DNA of 64,000 nt from Annulohypoxylon bovei var. microspora. Taxonomy: Eukaryota; Ascomycota; Sordariomycetes; Xylariales; Hypoxylaceae. The notes beneath the pieces were generated by a model. The model saw only the letters and a list, made by a program, of their open reading frames with translations, searched no databases and had not been told where the DNA came from. The translations under genes and the position numbers were made by a program. Of this stretch, positions 23,759 to 33,484 are shown one piece after another. The first letter of the stretch is position 1, and each line of letters opens with the position of its first letter. Where the stretch lies: assembly GCA_022836615.1 (NCBI GenBank), contig MU405236.1, positions 186,001 through 250,000 on the forward strand. The letters run 5' to 3'.

Positions 23759-25636
23759 CTAAATAAGAGCCTGGCCCATAAACATGCTTTCCCTAACCTC
23801 GGCGACGATATCTCTCCGGTCATCCTTGCCCACCAGCACGACTCCTCGTCCTCTCCTACCCATACGACCCGCGCGGCCTAGCCGGTGTATGAAATCAATA
23901 GTATTATGAGGCACATCGTACAATATTACGTGGCGAACTGCCAAGGTATCAATTCCTCGCGAGGCCAAGTCCGTGGCTACGATAACTTTGGTGTTAGGCA
24001 AAACCCGCCGTCCCTTGCCAGGCGGCGGGACCGCCGACTTTTCGACTGCGGCCTTCATCGGTTGATTAGTCGTGAATTGGCCCAACATCTCCGACTGTCG
24101 CTGCTCGGCCGTGTCTCGATGAAGCGCGACAGCGTCGATCCCCTTGGAAACGAGGAAGTCGGCTACTTCCTGCGTCTTTTCGCGCTCGTTAACAAAAACC
24201 ATGATACGCTTAATGTCTACCTCTCCGGGCACGCCGCTCTCGTGCTGCGCGGCGTCTTTACCGATAGACCAGATGGCATCTGCACAAGCAAGGTCCTTGT
24301 TATTTCGGTAGGGGTCTTTCGTTACATCGATGACCCCTAGTTGCACACGCCGGGGAATAGCGTGAAGATTTGGCGTGGTGAGTCGGATCATAGCTGGGAA
24401 TTCGGAAGACAAGTAGCTCTCGAGTCTCTTGGGGATGGTAGCGGAACATAGGATTAGTTGTTTCATGGATGGCAAGGCGCGATCTAAGATAGATGTTGTT
24501 ACGGAGGCAAAACTACGATCGAAGAGAGAGTCGGCCTCGTCGACTACCAGATGACTGACTCTGGATAGAATATTAGGATCTGTCTCCGCGATCGATGCCA
24601 ATAAGTGAGGTGTTGCTACAACGAGGTCGATCCCCGACGGCTTGTGCATGTTCGCGTTTATAACCAGGGCCGACATGTTCGCAGAGAAAAGACTCGCTCT
24701 GAACTTGACTAGATGCGTCAGGTTCTTAGCAACGCTGCCCACCTGGTCGACCAGCTCAGCTGTTGGCACCAGCACGACGATCCTCGGCCTTGCTGTAGTC
24801 GGATGAGGATCAAATTCGCGGGGACCTGTGTATCCCGGTTCCTTCATCGCTGCCATCTGTTTCGTGAAGTATTCCTGGTAAGCTGCGATGGTAGGATCGG
24901 TCGCCTCAGCCTTCTTGAGGGCATCAATTACTGGTAAGAGGTAGGCCAAAGTCTTGCCCGAACCAGTTTCGGCCGCCAGCAGAAATTCTTGCCTCTCGCT
25001 AGGATTGGAATTATTTGATCGAAAGGATCGCCGACCTGTATCCTGACCTAGCAAGGCCGGAATGGCAAGTCGTTGGATCGAAGTGGGCTTTATGTTAACC
25101 ATGCCTTTCAGCACGTCCTGGGATATGGCATCCTTGATCGAGGGTAAGAAGTCGAATTTGTCAAACGAATCTAACTCTGCCATACTCGCTTTCGTTCTTG
25201 ACCTCTGGCCATATGATATTGTTGCCAGGTCGCCCCGCATTCTCATAGCTTTGGTCCGCCGGTCATCTCTCTGGCCACCCCTCCTGTCTCCACCACCTCG
25301 CCTATCCCCGCCGCCTCTATCCCCGCCGCCTCTGTCTTCGCTGGTTCGGAACGGGTTTCTCGATATAGGTTGTTGTATGTTGGCATATGTCTGATTCATG
25401 CCACCAAACGGCCCTTCTGACCTTCGCCGAGGCTTTGTGCTATCATGATCCTGAGAGTCGCGCCTTGGAGGACGTGCGACGCGGTCAGACAGTACCATTC
25501 TCGACGGACTAGTTCTTACTCGACCGGAGAATAATCTTTGCGCTGCCCATGTTCGGGAAGCAAACGGTACAATATTTCGATACTTTGCTGCGAACATGCA
25601 TGCCGGGCATATAGGCGCCGACATGAAAGAACGCAT
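23759..25636 (-). CDS. MRH4: Mitochondrial ATP-dependent RNA helicase MRH4
   Basis: DEAD-box helicase of the MRH4 family, which acts in mitochondrial large-subunit ribosome assembly. Single exon, 625 aa. The ATG at 25636 (MRSFMSAPICPACM) is the first ATG of a frame that otherwise opens with GTG. The N terminus is basic and Arg/Ser-rich, fitting a mitochondrial presequence, and an RGG-type stretch (DRGGGDRGGGDRR) lies near residues 101-122. Helicase motifs in order: Q-motif-like KPTSIQRLAIPALL (184-196), motif I AETGSGKT (222-229), Ia PTAELVD (291-297), motif II DEAD (366-369), motif III SAT (398-400), motif V ATDLASRGID, motif VI HRLGRAGRMGRRG. All core residues are present and the length matches the family. 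It ends ESMFMGQALI. Confidence 0.93.
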   Translation of the reverse strand: MRSFMSAPICPACMFAAKYRNIVPFASRTWAAQRLFSGRVRTSPSRMVLSDRVARPPRRDSQDHDSTKPRRRSEGPFGGMNQTYANIQQPISRNPFRTSEDRGGGDRGGGDRRGGGDRRGGQRDDRRTKAMRMRGDLATISYGQRSRTKASMAELDSFDKFDFLPSIKDAISQDVLKGMVNIKPTSIQRLAIPALLGQDTGRRSFRSNNSNPSERQEFLLAAETGSGKTLAYLLPVIDALKKAEATDPTIAAYQEYFTKQMAAMKEPGYTGPREFDPHPTTARPRIVVLVPTAELVDQVGSVAKNLTHLVKFRASLFSANMSALVINANMHKPSGIDLVVATPHLLASIAETDPNILSRVSHLVVDEADSLFDRSFASVTTSILDRALPSMKQLILCSATIPKRLESYLSSEFPAMIRLTTPNLHAIPRRVQLGVIDVTKDPYRNNKDLACADAIWSIGKDAAQHESGVPGEVDIKRIMVFVNEREKTQEVADFLVSKGIDAVALHRDTAEQRQSEMLGQFTTNQPMKAAVEKSAVPPPGKGRRVLPNTKVIVATDLASRGIDTLAVRHVILYDVPHNTIDFIHRLGRAGRMGRRGRGVVLVGKDDRRDIVAEVRESMFMGQALI

Positions 25637-26688
25637 TTTGCGAAAGTTATCTTCGGTCTCGGTTTCTGAAGCGGCGAAATATGCTGGCAAATGGTAAAAG
25701 TGTGAAGTCACTCGCCTTTAGAAATTCACAAAATTTCTGTATCTTGCGCTATCGATAACGACGACACCCCGGTCACACGATCTGCAGGGATTACATCCGC
25801 TAAAAAAGGGTTGCGCTGTAATGCAGTGTTATACTCCCTGTACTTACAGGGGAAAGCTGACCACCTAGCGCTAACTAAAGTTAAAGCTCCAGCTGGCTCT
25901 GGGCATTGTATTACAGTTCTCAACGAGGGCTCCCCTAAAGGTCTACTATATGATAATCTCTCACATCGAGTTTACCTAGGATATTAATCGCGAGCATCTT
26001 CGCAAATATTACATGTCGTTGCTAATGCGATGCGCAATTAAGCCATTCTATATCAGAGAAGCGCTTCATCTATTCCATCTTGTCAAGAAGCGCTGTAAAT
26101 ATGAGAGGCTTAGAGAGATCATCCCTGAATACTCAACCTATGTACTTGCCCCAAGACCAACCGTGAATTCTAACAAATCCGACAACTAAGGACTTCGACC
26201 GCTCATAATCTATTGTCTCAAATCTAGAGCATATCTACGGCCCTTATATTGAGGTTTTAGGCTCTAGAGAAGCTATCATATCACGCATTTGTTGGTCAAA
26301 GTGGTCATTTACCAAAATAGGGGGGCGAATCAAGTATCTCTATGACTTATAACCGTGTGACTGTTTTCAATGTTCGGCTGTAGTAACGCCCTAGAACTAA
26401 GGTAAGTACTTCCAATAGGAGGTAGGTAGGTACTTAAGAGGTAGGTTACGCTACTTGCGCAAGGCAATTGATATCTAATAGTTGCTACAATAATAATGTT
26501 GAGAATAGACGCAGGCTATGAGTGTCATATTGTGTGTATTAGAAGGCTAGGTTACTAGGAGTTTGGTATGGGTTGTAGATAGTACATATATGTTGTAGAT
26601 ACAGGGCGTAGTCATCCACCCACTGGCTTCCAGCCACCCAATATTCCAACAAATAAGAGGTACAGGACGCGGTAGTGACAAAATATAT
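25637..26688. other. Intergenic spacer
   Basis: About 1.05 kb upstream of the MRH4 gene and downstream of the dehydrogenase gene. A GGTAGGTAGGTACTTAAGAGG run lies near 26421-26441. No coding or RNA feature is seen. Confidence 0.45.
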
Positions 26689-27588
26689 TTACCAAGACTC
26701 CCGCGCACCGTCATAATCCCAGAATCTGCCGCCATGGGATTCTCTCGCAGCCACGTCGATCAGGTGCACCATCCCGTCGCACGATTCATCGACTGTTATG
26801 AATGGTATCTTTACGTTTTTACCACCCATCCCGAGGCCGAGCATAACTGCCTGGCCCATGTCAGTGTCGACCCAGCCTGGATGGACCACGAAGGCTGTGA
26901 TCCAGTCTTCTTCTTGATTAATCCGCTTAGTTACCCAGTGCGCTGCGGCTTTAGACGTCGCGTACGCTGCATTGGGGATTGAAGGTTGTTCCCTGTATTC
27001 ATGTTAATTGTGGCATTTAAGGTGGAGAGAATGCTTTCTCACTAGATACAGTTAATGAATATTAGCAAACCCCTATTAATACAGTAGGTAGTGAAGTATG
27101 AATTACACGATAAAGGTGTTGCTAACCTCTAGCTTCCCAGCTACCGTGCCTACTGTTATCCACTTGGGATCTGCAGATTTCTTGAGAAGAGAAAAGGTAG
27201 CCTGATATAACCATATCACACCGAATAGATCAGGAGTGAGATGTCCTTGTAAGTCCTCGGTCTTGAGGTCCGAAACCTTAGGCCAGGAGTACGAGACGCC
27301 GGCATTAGCAATGACGACGTCTAAGTGATCGACACCTTGTGCTATAAGTTGCTCTACGGCATTGGCAGCATCGGCTTCGATAGAAGCGTCGACCTTCACG
27401 ACGATGAGACGGCTACCTTGACCTTTGGGTAGCTCGACGAGAGCCTTGGACGTGGCATTCTCCGGATCACGGTTGGCAGCGATGGCGATATGGTTTGGCC
27501 TAGCAAGATAACGCGCAAGGAGTCCTTTACCCAAACCTCGATTTGCGCCGCTAATCAGGACGGTAGTCGGGGATATCGTGGCGGGCAT
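26689..27588 (-). CDS. Short-chain dehydrogenase/reductase
   Basis: NAD(P)-dependent oxidoreductase of the SDR superfamily, related to fungal norsolorinic-acid-ketoreductase-like proteins. Model complement(join(26689..26992, 27107..27588)), 261 aa. The nucleotide-binding motif SGANRGLG lies at residues 13-20 (Gly-rich TGxxxGxG type), NAG at 95-97, and the catalytic Tyr and Lys in AAYATSKAA at Tyr171 and Lys175. The C terminus reads FVVHPGWVDTDMGQA. The intron is 114 nt. The tempting donor after KLE is out of phase; the donor GTAATT a few codons later keeps the frame and leaves an unusual VSNTFIV insert before EQPSIPNAAY. Substrate is unknown. The gene lies next to an alpha/beta hydrolase on the same strand, but nothing else suggests a cluster. 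Confidence 0.85.
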
Positions 27589-28337
27589 AATGCTTGTCTA
27601 CATCAATAGTAATATTTAAGAGTTGCTGTCTTCAATATCCGTCGGATTGGACTTCGTGATTCAAATTGGCGGTTAGAAGCCATGCCACTCCATTTCGTTT
27701 AAATAAACCGTGTCGGCTTTCTGTTTTCAGCTCTCGTAGCATAGCAGACGACCTCGGGGACTTGCGCTCAATAAAGTGTCGTCATGTGAGAGTGTCATCG
27801 TGCAGGTTGTAGGAATCCAAGAAGGCTGATCTGTAAGAACTAGAGCAGTCGAATACTACGCAAAAGCAATGATTTAGATGGTACCCAATAATTTCGTCTA
27901 CCTGATGTAATCCTATCTCAAACATCCTAGTTCAAGCCACGCAGCTGCCACGCTCTTGCCCCGGTTGAACAATCGCTCTACGCAATATGCACACTTTCCG
28001 AGCTGAGGCAGGGACCCCGGACCTGATGTGTAACAACGGCGCAGCAACTCATCACCTTCCTTTCTTACAGAGTGTTTATCTTCAGCGGAAGCTCCGAGAG
28101 TCTAATAGGCCAAATACGGTCGTTGACACTCCACTCTGCGGTTAGGCCCCGAACCAGTCGGCTTCCACTACGGACATCTTCGCCGTCATGTGGTTTATAT
28201 CCCGCGCGTGCGCCACCCCTTAGGATGCGGAAACTTGGAGGCTTGCATACTCCCATTCTTATTCACTGTAATATTGCGCGAAGTGAGAATCATTAACTTC
28301 TAGTTAGGTACTGTTGCCATCAAAATACATCCATCAT
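27589..28337. other. Intergenic spacer
   Basis: About 0.75 kb upstream of the dehydrogenase and downstream of the hydrolase. Short unrecognised frames only; no RNA gene or repeat seen. Confidence 0.45.
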
Positions 28338-29262
28338 CTACACGGTTTCGCCCTTCTCAGCCGCGTGGACAATCCAGTCGACCGCTTTTTCTGGTGCGGT
28401 AAGAGTTGGGCAATGACCGGCCTTAATATACGTAACATCGACCTTGTTCCCGCTCTCCTTTTCGACTATATCGATCGCGTCTCTCTGGGTCTGGGGCGGA
28501 ATGCATTGGTCCTCTTCGCATAAGAGATACGATACCGGAACGTCCTTGTATCCTGCATGTGTCAGCTCGTTAGAAAAACTGACAGCCGAGTGGACTTGAA
28601 ATTTCTCAATCCACGCCTCCCTTCCCGTCTGGTCGGGGTAGTCTGAGAATGTTACCAACGCCGCTGCTGGTATATTGGCGAAATAGAGCCAACCCTTATC
28701 CTGTTGCTTCCGCGTTAGATGGTGAGTCGGTTAATTAAGGATGAGAGATAATCGGGGACGAACATCCATTCCAAACTCGACGCGGTTCTCGTCTGGCAAC
28801 GTCTTAAGGATACCCGCAGATGACAGTCCTACGGGAGGTACTAGTGCTGTCATGTACGATAACCTCACAATGCCACCCTTTTCCCCTTGCTTTTGTCTCT
28901 CCCCTTTCGTTAACCCCTTGGTGCTCTGAGTTATGGGGATGCCACCATATGAATGTCCAATGAGCATGACTATAGAGTATATCATTAATATTAATCGAAC
29001 TAATTGATGATATCAGAGCTTTATAAGCCTGCTCACCATCTTTACCCTGGTCTGCGAGGCTGGTCACCTCCTTGGCAATAAAGGCAGCATCGTCATACAT
29101 TGTCGGCGGGGGTCCCCGCTTGGGGCTATCCTTCAAGGCGACGCTAGGCAAATGTAACCCTTTGATCTCGTAGCCTTTGGCCGTGACGGCCTCGATGATG
29201 TTATTGTACAATTCCGGAATCCCAAAGGAGCCGGGAATGAGGAGGATTGAAGGTTTTGTCAT
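28338..29262 (-). CDS. Alpha/beta hydrolase
   Basis: Serine hydrolase or esterase of the alpha/beta-hydrolase fold, cytosolic by appearance (no signal peptide). Model complement(join(28338..28706, 28764..28969, 29037..29262)), 266 aa, two GT-AG introns; intron 2 has a CTAAC branch just before its acceptor. The N terminus MTKPSILLIPGSFGIPELY carries the oxyanion-strand motif. The nucleophile elbow GHSYGG puts the Ser at about residue 82. The acid is probably the Asp in LLCEEDQCIPP, and the catalytic His lies in AGHCPTLTAPEKAVDW. All three triad members are present and the length fits the family of small fungal AB-hydrolase-1 proteins. Substrate cannot be inferred. Confidence 0.88.
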
Positions 29263-29741
29263 GTTTAAATGCGTGGGTGCGTCAGATCAAGTGTTTGATT
29301 TCCTAGTCGATGATTCTATTGTATTTCTGTAAAGGAAGTTTGGGGTAGTATTTCGATTTCCTAGGCATTTGGAGTATATATACCATTCCATCTCCTATAT
29401 TCGGGGGAAGAGGCTTGACTGTCCGAAGCGTAATGTTACTTATCTTAATCCCCCCGATAACCTCGATGCACGACATATATGTCTCGACAGAAATTAGGTA
29501 TTGCACTTCTAGATATGAATTTATAAGCAATTTTCTGTGACATGACTTGTGAATGACGTTGGCCGGTGCGGCTCACGATATCGGTCCAAATTGCGGCGCA
29601 GACGTGCACTAACCGGTGGAATATATGCTCCGCACATCAGCTCGATATTGCCCCTGCGTAGTAACATCACCGTCGCATTAACCTACTACTACCCACATAC
29701 CTAGGTACCTAGGTACCGATCAATTCCGCATGCAAGCTTGC

Positions 29742-29771
29742 TTATTACTTATGTACCTACATAAGTAATAA
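29742..29771. repeat. 30-bp near-perfect palindrome
   Basis: Two 14-base arms, TTATTACTTATGTA and its exact complement TACATAAGTAATAA, around a CC spacer. It sits just upstream of the open frame of the HET-like fragment, beside CCTAGGTACC runs. It could be a cruciform, a dimer binding site or a transposon footprint. Confidence 0.85.
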
Positions 29772-30032
29772 TTAATATCGACCGATCTTACACTTTTACC
29801 CCTATTCAAATACGCAATCGCTTGGCCCCCTCGGGCACTGCCCTATTTACCACAGCCTTCTCGATGGCTGATAAAATCACTCATCCATGAGCTCTCACTT
29901 TGCGCAGAATGGTCATTTTCCAATGACGAAGTTAAAACTAAACTAGAGTATATCCCGCATATCAGCTTTTTAGCTGATATCTATGGTAGGATCGGATCCT
30001 CATACAATTCGGAAAGAGAATCAGCAAGCTAC

Positions 30033-30992
30033 ATGTTTCGTCTACTCCAAGCTACATGTGCCTCATCCCGAGCTTGCCTTCTTCCGCACGATGTCATATA
30101 CGGTATACTAGGTCTTTGGAACCGAGTTCGAGTTGGCGATCTTCCACAATGTCTTCAGCCGAACTATGACCAATCGTTCGACCGCATCTGCCACCAGTAT
30201 GCCCCATACTTTGTGGCAAACACTGGGGACCTGCGCTACCTGGTTTCCAGAAGGAGGGGCTTTCTCCAAACCGACTTGCCATCATGGGTACCTGACTTCC
30301 GTTACCTTGCGGGTTCTGAGAGTTCCTTTATATTGGACAACGAACTAGTGTCAATCTCCGACGAGCACTCTGAACTCAGAGTCAGCGGCTGGGAATTGGG
30401 AGTCTGCGTCCAAGTATTACAACGCGAAAACTCTCCATCTAATTGTGACGCTGTCTACTTACTTACATGGGCAGCTAAGCGCATAGAGCTCATCGAGCGC
30501 CAAATCATAGAGCCAGCTGCTCTGGTTCAAGAGAAGTTACCTGAGGAAGTTCGATATGAATGGCTCGGGTCGCATTTCACTGCTGTCGATGATGACGAAG
30601 ACATGATGGCGTTACGCAGCCTATATGGACGAGTGCATTACCTAGCGGGGTTGAATGAGCACACGACTACCGGAGCTGTCGATTATTTCATGATCCGTGA
30701 ATCGGTCAGAAGCGCTTTTAAAGAACTGCTCGTTAGTTCCCAGGTGGTCGTTACGGCTGGGGACATTGCTATCCCTTTCCGTATTGACAACGAGGTCGCT
30801 AGTGGGGACAAAGTCTGTTGGCTCATTGGGGCGCAAGAAGCATGCGTGCTACGCCCTCGTGGGGATGAGTTTGAATTGATCACTTTTTGTATTCTTGATG
30901 TGAAGACAAGAGAGCGTGCGGCTTGGCAGTATGTCCTTGGGTCTAACAATCAATACGAGGAAAGACATACGAGGCAATTTATAATAATATAA
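30033..30992 (+). CDS. HET-family protein fragment lacking the N-terminal HET domain
   Basis: From the first ATG, 319 aa are open. The same frame is open without a stop back to 29772 and the upstream part also looks coding (YIPHISFLADIYGRIGSYNS), so the start given is only the first ATG. The segment LLPHDVIYGILGLWNRV matches the D-x-I-Y-G-x-L-G-L element that follows the HET domain in heterokaryon-incompatibility proteins. Next come NYDQSFDRICHQYAPYFV and LPSWVPDFRYL, equally typical. The last part (VCWLIGAQEACVLRPRGDEF) fits the usual C-terminal region. The HET domain itself, normally about 150 residues before this point, is not found in any upstream frame. I infer a 5'-truncated relic rather than a working allorecognition gene. 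Confidence 0.6.
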   Translation: MFRLLQATCASSRACLLPHDVIYGILGLWNRVRVGDLPQCLQPNYDQSFDRICHQYAPYFVANTGDLRYLVSRRRGFLQTDLPSWVPDFRYLAGSESSFILDNELVSISDEHSELRVSGWELGVCVQVLQRENSPSNCDAVYLLTWAAKRIELIERQIIEPAALVQEKLPEEVRYEWLGSHFTAVDDDEDMMALRSLYGRVHYLAGLNEHTTTGAVDYFMIRESVRSAFKELLVSSQVVVTAGDIAIPFRIDNEVASGDKVCWLIGAQEACVLRPRGDEFELITFCILDVKTRERAAWQYVLGSNNQYEERHTRQFIII

Positions 30993-31249
30993 ATATGAAC
31001 GAGTAATCAAGTCATTTAAGAGCTAAGTTATGCCCGAGTTTTACGAGGGTAGTTGTCCGGGAAAGCTTTTGGTTCTTTTTTTACGAATAGACAATTACCG
31101 CCTTTTGTAACAACATATGGTGTCACGAGACCACCTTTAGCCCATACACTGTAACATTTCGACCAATCAACCAACCAACCAACCTAGGATCTGTATGTAA
31201 CAATGAATGTGTGGACGCGTTGAGATGAGACGGAGGGCCATTTCACAAC

Positions 31250-31456
31250 AACCGCCAAACCGCCAATTCAACTTATTTACAGTGTATTTAGTGGCTTACA
31301 CTGTATACGCACTGTATTTACCCTTGTACGCTTAGGGAGCTTAGGGGCTATAATTATAAGGCCTTTAGCGCATACTGTTTTTCAGCCAATCAAATTGCGC
31401 CTGCAAGTAGATACTTGCACTTAAATCAATTGCGCCCGCGCCAGTATCTACTTATT
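31250..31456 (+). repeat. Left inverted arm of the foldback element
   Basis: A 207-bp arm. It contains GCAAGTA-GA-TACTTGC, a short internal palindrome, and a GCGCCCGCGCC run at the inner end. Confidence 0.9.
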
Positions 31457-31857
31457 AAAGCTTTTCTAGGTCTTATTCGAAAGCGCTTTTAAAGATCTAT
31501 TAAATTATAAAACTTTTATCGTTATAAATCGTGTTTTGAAGCTAGAAGATGGGTACGAAAAAGTCAACAGCTGGCACGTATTATAAGTAAATACAAAAAG
31601 TTATTAAATTCGTGGTCACATGACCACAAAAGCACGGGCCATGCAGTTGTCAATTGGTGTGCACGGGCCACCACCTAGATCATATTGGTCACGTGGTAAC
31701 CTTCAGCTGCACATTCTTTGTATTTACTTAATGTACACGCGAGTTTCTCACCCCTTTGAACCCCCCTAGGTCTATGCGCATCGCATTTAAAACAATATGA
31801 TTGATTGTATTCAATTAGATTTTAAACGCGCTTTCAAATGAACTTAGAATCAGATTA

Positions 31858-32064
31858 AATAAGTAAATACTGGCGCGGGCGCAATTGATTTAAGTGCAAG
31901 TATCTACTTGCAGGCGCAATTTGATTGGCTGAAAAACAGTATGCGCTAAAGGCCTTATAATTATAGCCCCTAAGCTCCCTAAGCGTACAAGGGTAAATAC
32001 AGTGCGTATACAGTGTAAGCCACTAAATACACTGTAAATAAGTTGAATTGGCGGTTTGGCGGTT
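31858..32064 (-). repeat. Right inverted arm of the foldback element
   Basis: Reverse complement of the left arm with the same length and no gaps. The single difference seen is TATTTAC here against TATCTAC on the left, read on the arm strand. Confidence 0.9.
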
Positions 32065-33166
32065 TCCCGCACTTGGACCGGGGTAGATGATTAAATTGAA
32101 GCATGGCAATTGCTTTTATAAAAGGCCGCATACTTATTAAGTTGCATGATCCGTCCTCCATATGTGGGGTGGGGTTCCGGGGATTTGGTACGCCACACAC
32201 GACATCAAGTCGGCATATCGAGATTTCAAATATGCATAGGTAAGTATTAAGTACCGCAGGTAAGAAGTTTATTCTAGAATATGTACATAGGTACCTACCT
32301 ACCTAACCTCAGTACAATACATAATTCTAATTACTGCACATGTGTCCAGGGCAGCTCAGGGGTAATCCGCCTCAAGTACCTAGGTACCTAAGTGGATATG
32401 TACAAGAAGTTATTCAAAAGCAATTTGCATCTTTACCCTTGTTAATCAGAGTGGCAGGTAGTTAGGTAAGTGAAATAAAATATTAAACCATTTAAAGATC
32501 GAGCTGATAAACTATACGGTATCCATGCGTCTAGCCTTTAATTGCCCCTTTCTAACTAGGTAGTTATCTGATCGTATAAGTCTGACCATATCCAATGTCT
32601 CCTTAAATGGCAATGTACTATCGACTAGATACATGCCACTAAATGTCCCACAGCAGATTCCTAGTGTAGGTAAGCCAGGGACCTTTTTCTTATATCCGGA
32701 TGTCCATACTGGGCCCCCTAGGTGATAACCATTAAACCACGTAGACGCTTTGTTAGATACATTGTTAGAAAAGTTCAAGGACTTGATGAACAGGTGGAAG
32801 AGGGGGATACCTTCTAAGTGAGTCAATTGGTACAAACTTATGATCTACTACCGATTCTAGTGTCCGAATCACAACCGGGGGCCTGTAGCATAAAGTCCGA
32901 CAGAGGTGAAAGTCAGGGTCCAAATAAGAGGTAAACACATTCGTGGTAACAAAATAACAGACGCAGCTTCATAAAAGCATTGTCGTTTCCATGAAGAGCT
33001 TCAAATCGCCGGCCCGCAATGAGCTGCTTTACATGGTCTGATAAGCAGCGGTACCACTGTCCTAGTAATACATACGAGAAAAACCCCTGGAAAGCAATCC
33101 TGCCGCCGTTAACTGGAGAACAATTTACAGAATAATTAGTCTCTACCGACAGTATAGAACCCAGAC
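32065..33166. other. Intergenic stretch up to the transposon block
   Basis: About 1.1 kb of moderately AT-rich DNA with CCTAGGTACC runs near 32295 and 32380. Two minus-strand frames (32512-32835 and 32913-33191) are unrecognised, and the second runs into the LTR of element A, so neither is called. The 5-bp target site CAGAC of element A occupies 33162-33166. Confidence 0.4.
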
Positions 33167-33484
33167 TGTCATATGGGGATTGAAAACACAATTATAGGAA
33201 GTTATTACCACAACGCATACACGAGCATTGGTATATGATACAAAAAGTTATTAAATAAGATCAGTTATGAGATATAAATTATTATATACAAGAAATTTAA
33301 ATATTGAATTAATAGGAATTAAAAAACGTTTATAACGTTAAAAGGTCTTATATAAATTAAAATTAAATAATTTAATAATCCCTTTTCCATTAAAAATAAG
33401 AAATTATAAACCTTAAACCTTTAAAAAATTATTATATTAAATTTAATCCTTATTATTTAAGCTTTATTATTAACCTTTATTACA
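33167..33484 (+). repeat. 5' LTR of element A
   Basis: 318 bp, begins TGTCATATGGGGATTG and ends TTACA. It is less decayed at its outer edge than the 3' copy. Confidence 0.85.

Larger units (their letters stand above)
31250..32064. mobile_element. Foldback/MITE-like element with 207-bp inverted arms
   Basis: An 815-bp element without coding capacity. The two arms (31250-31456 and 31858-32064) are exact reverse complements except for one C/T difference near the inner end. Ends read AACCGCCAAACCGCCAATTC. Subterminal motifs of the CACTGTATTTA type occur three times per arm, as expected for transposase-binding sites. No convincing target-site duplication flanks it. The loop (31457-31857) holds a second small inverted pair (AAGTAAATACAAA at 31585-31597 and its complement at 31717-31729) and a GTGGTCA/TGACCAC dyad at 31612-31627. 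The arms show almost no RIP-type decay, unlike the block 1 kb away. Confidence 0.9.

Noticed and set aside
32512..33191. Two minus-strand frames that could form one gene
   Set aside because: No recognised domain, stops between them, and the upstream one extends into the LTR of element A.
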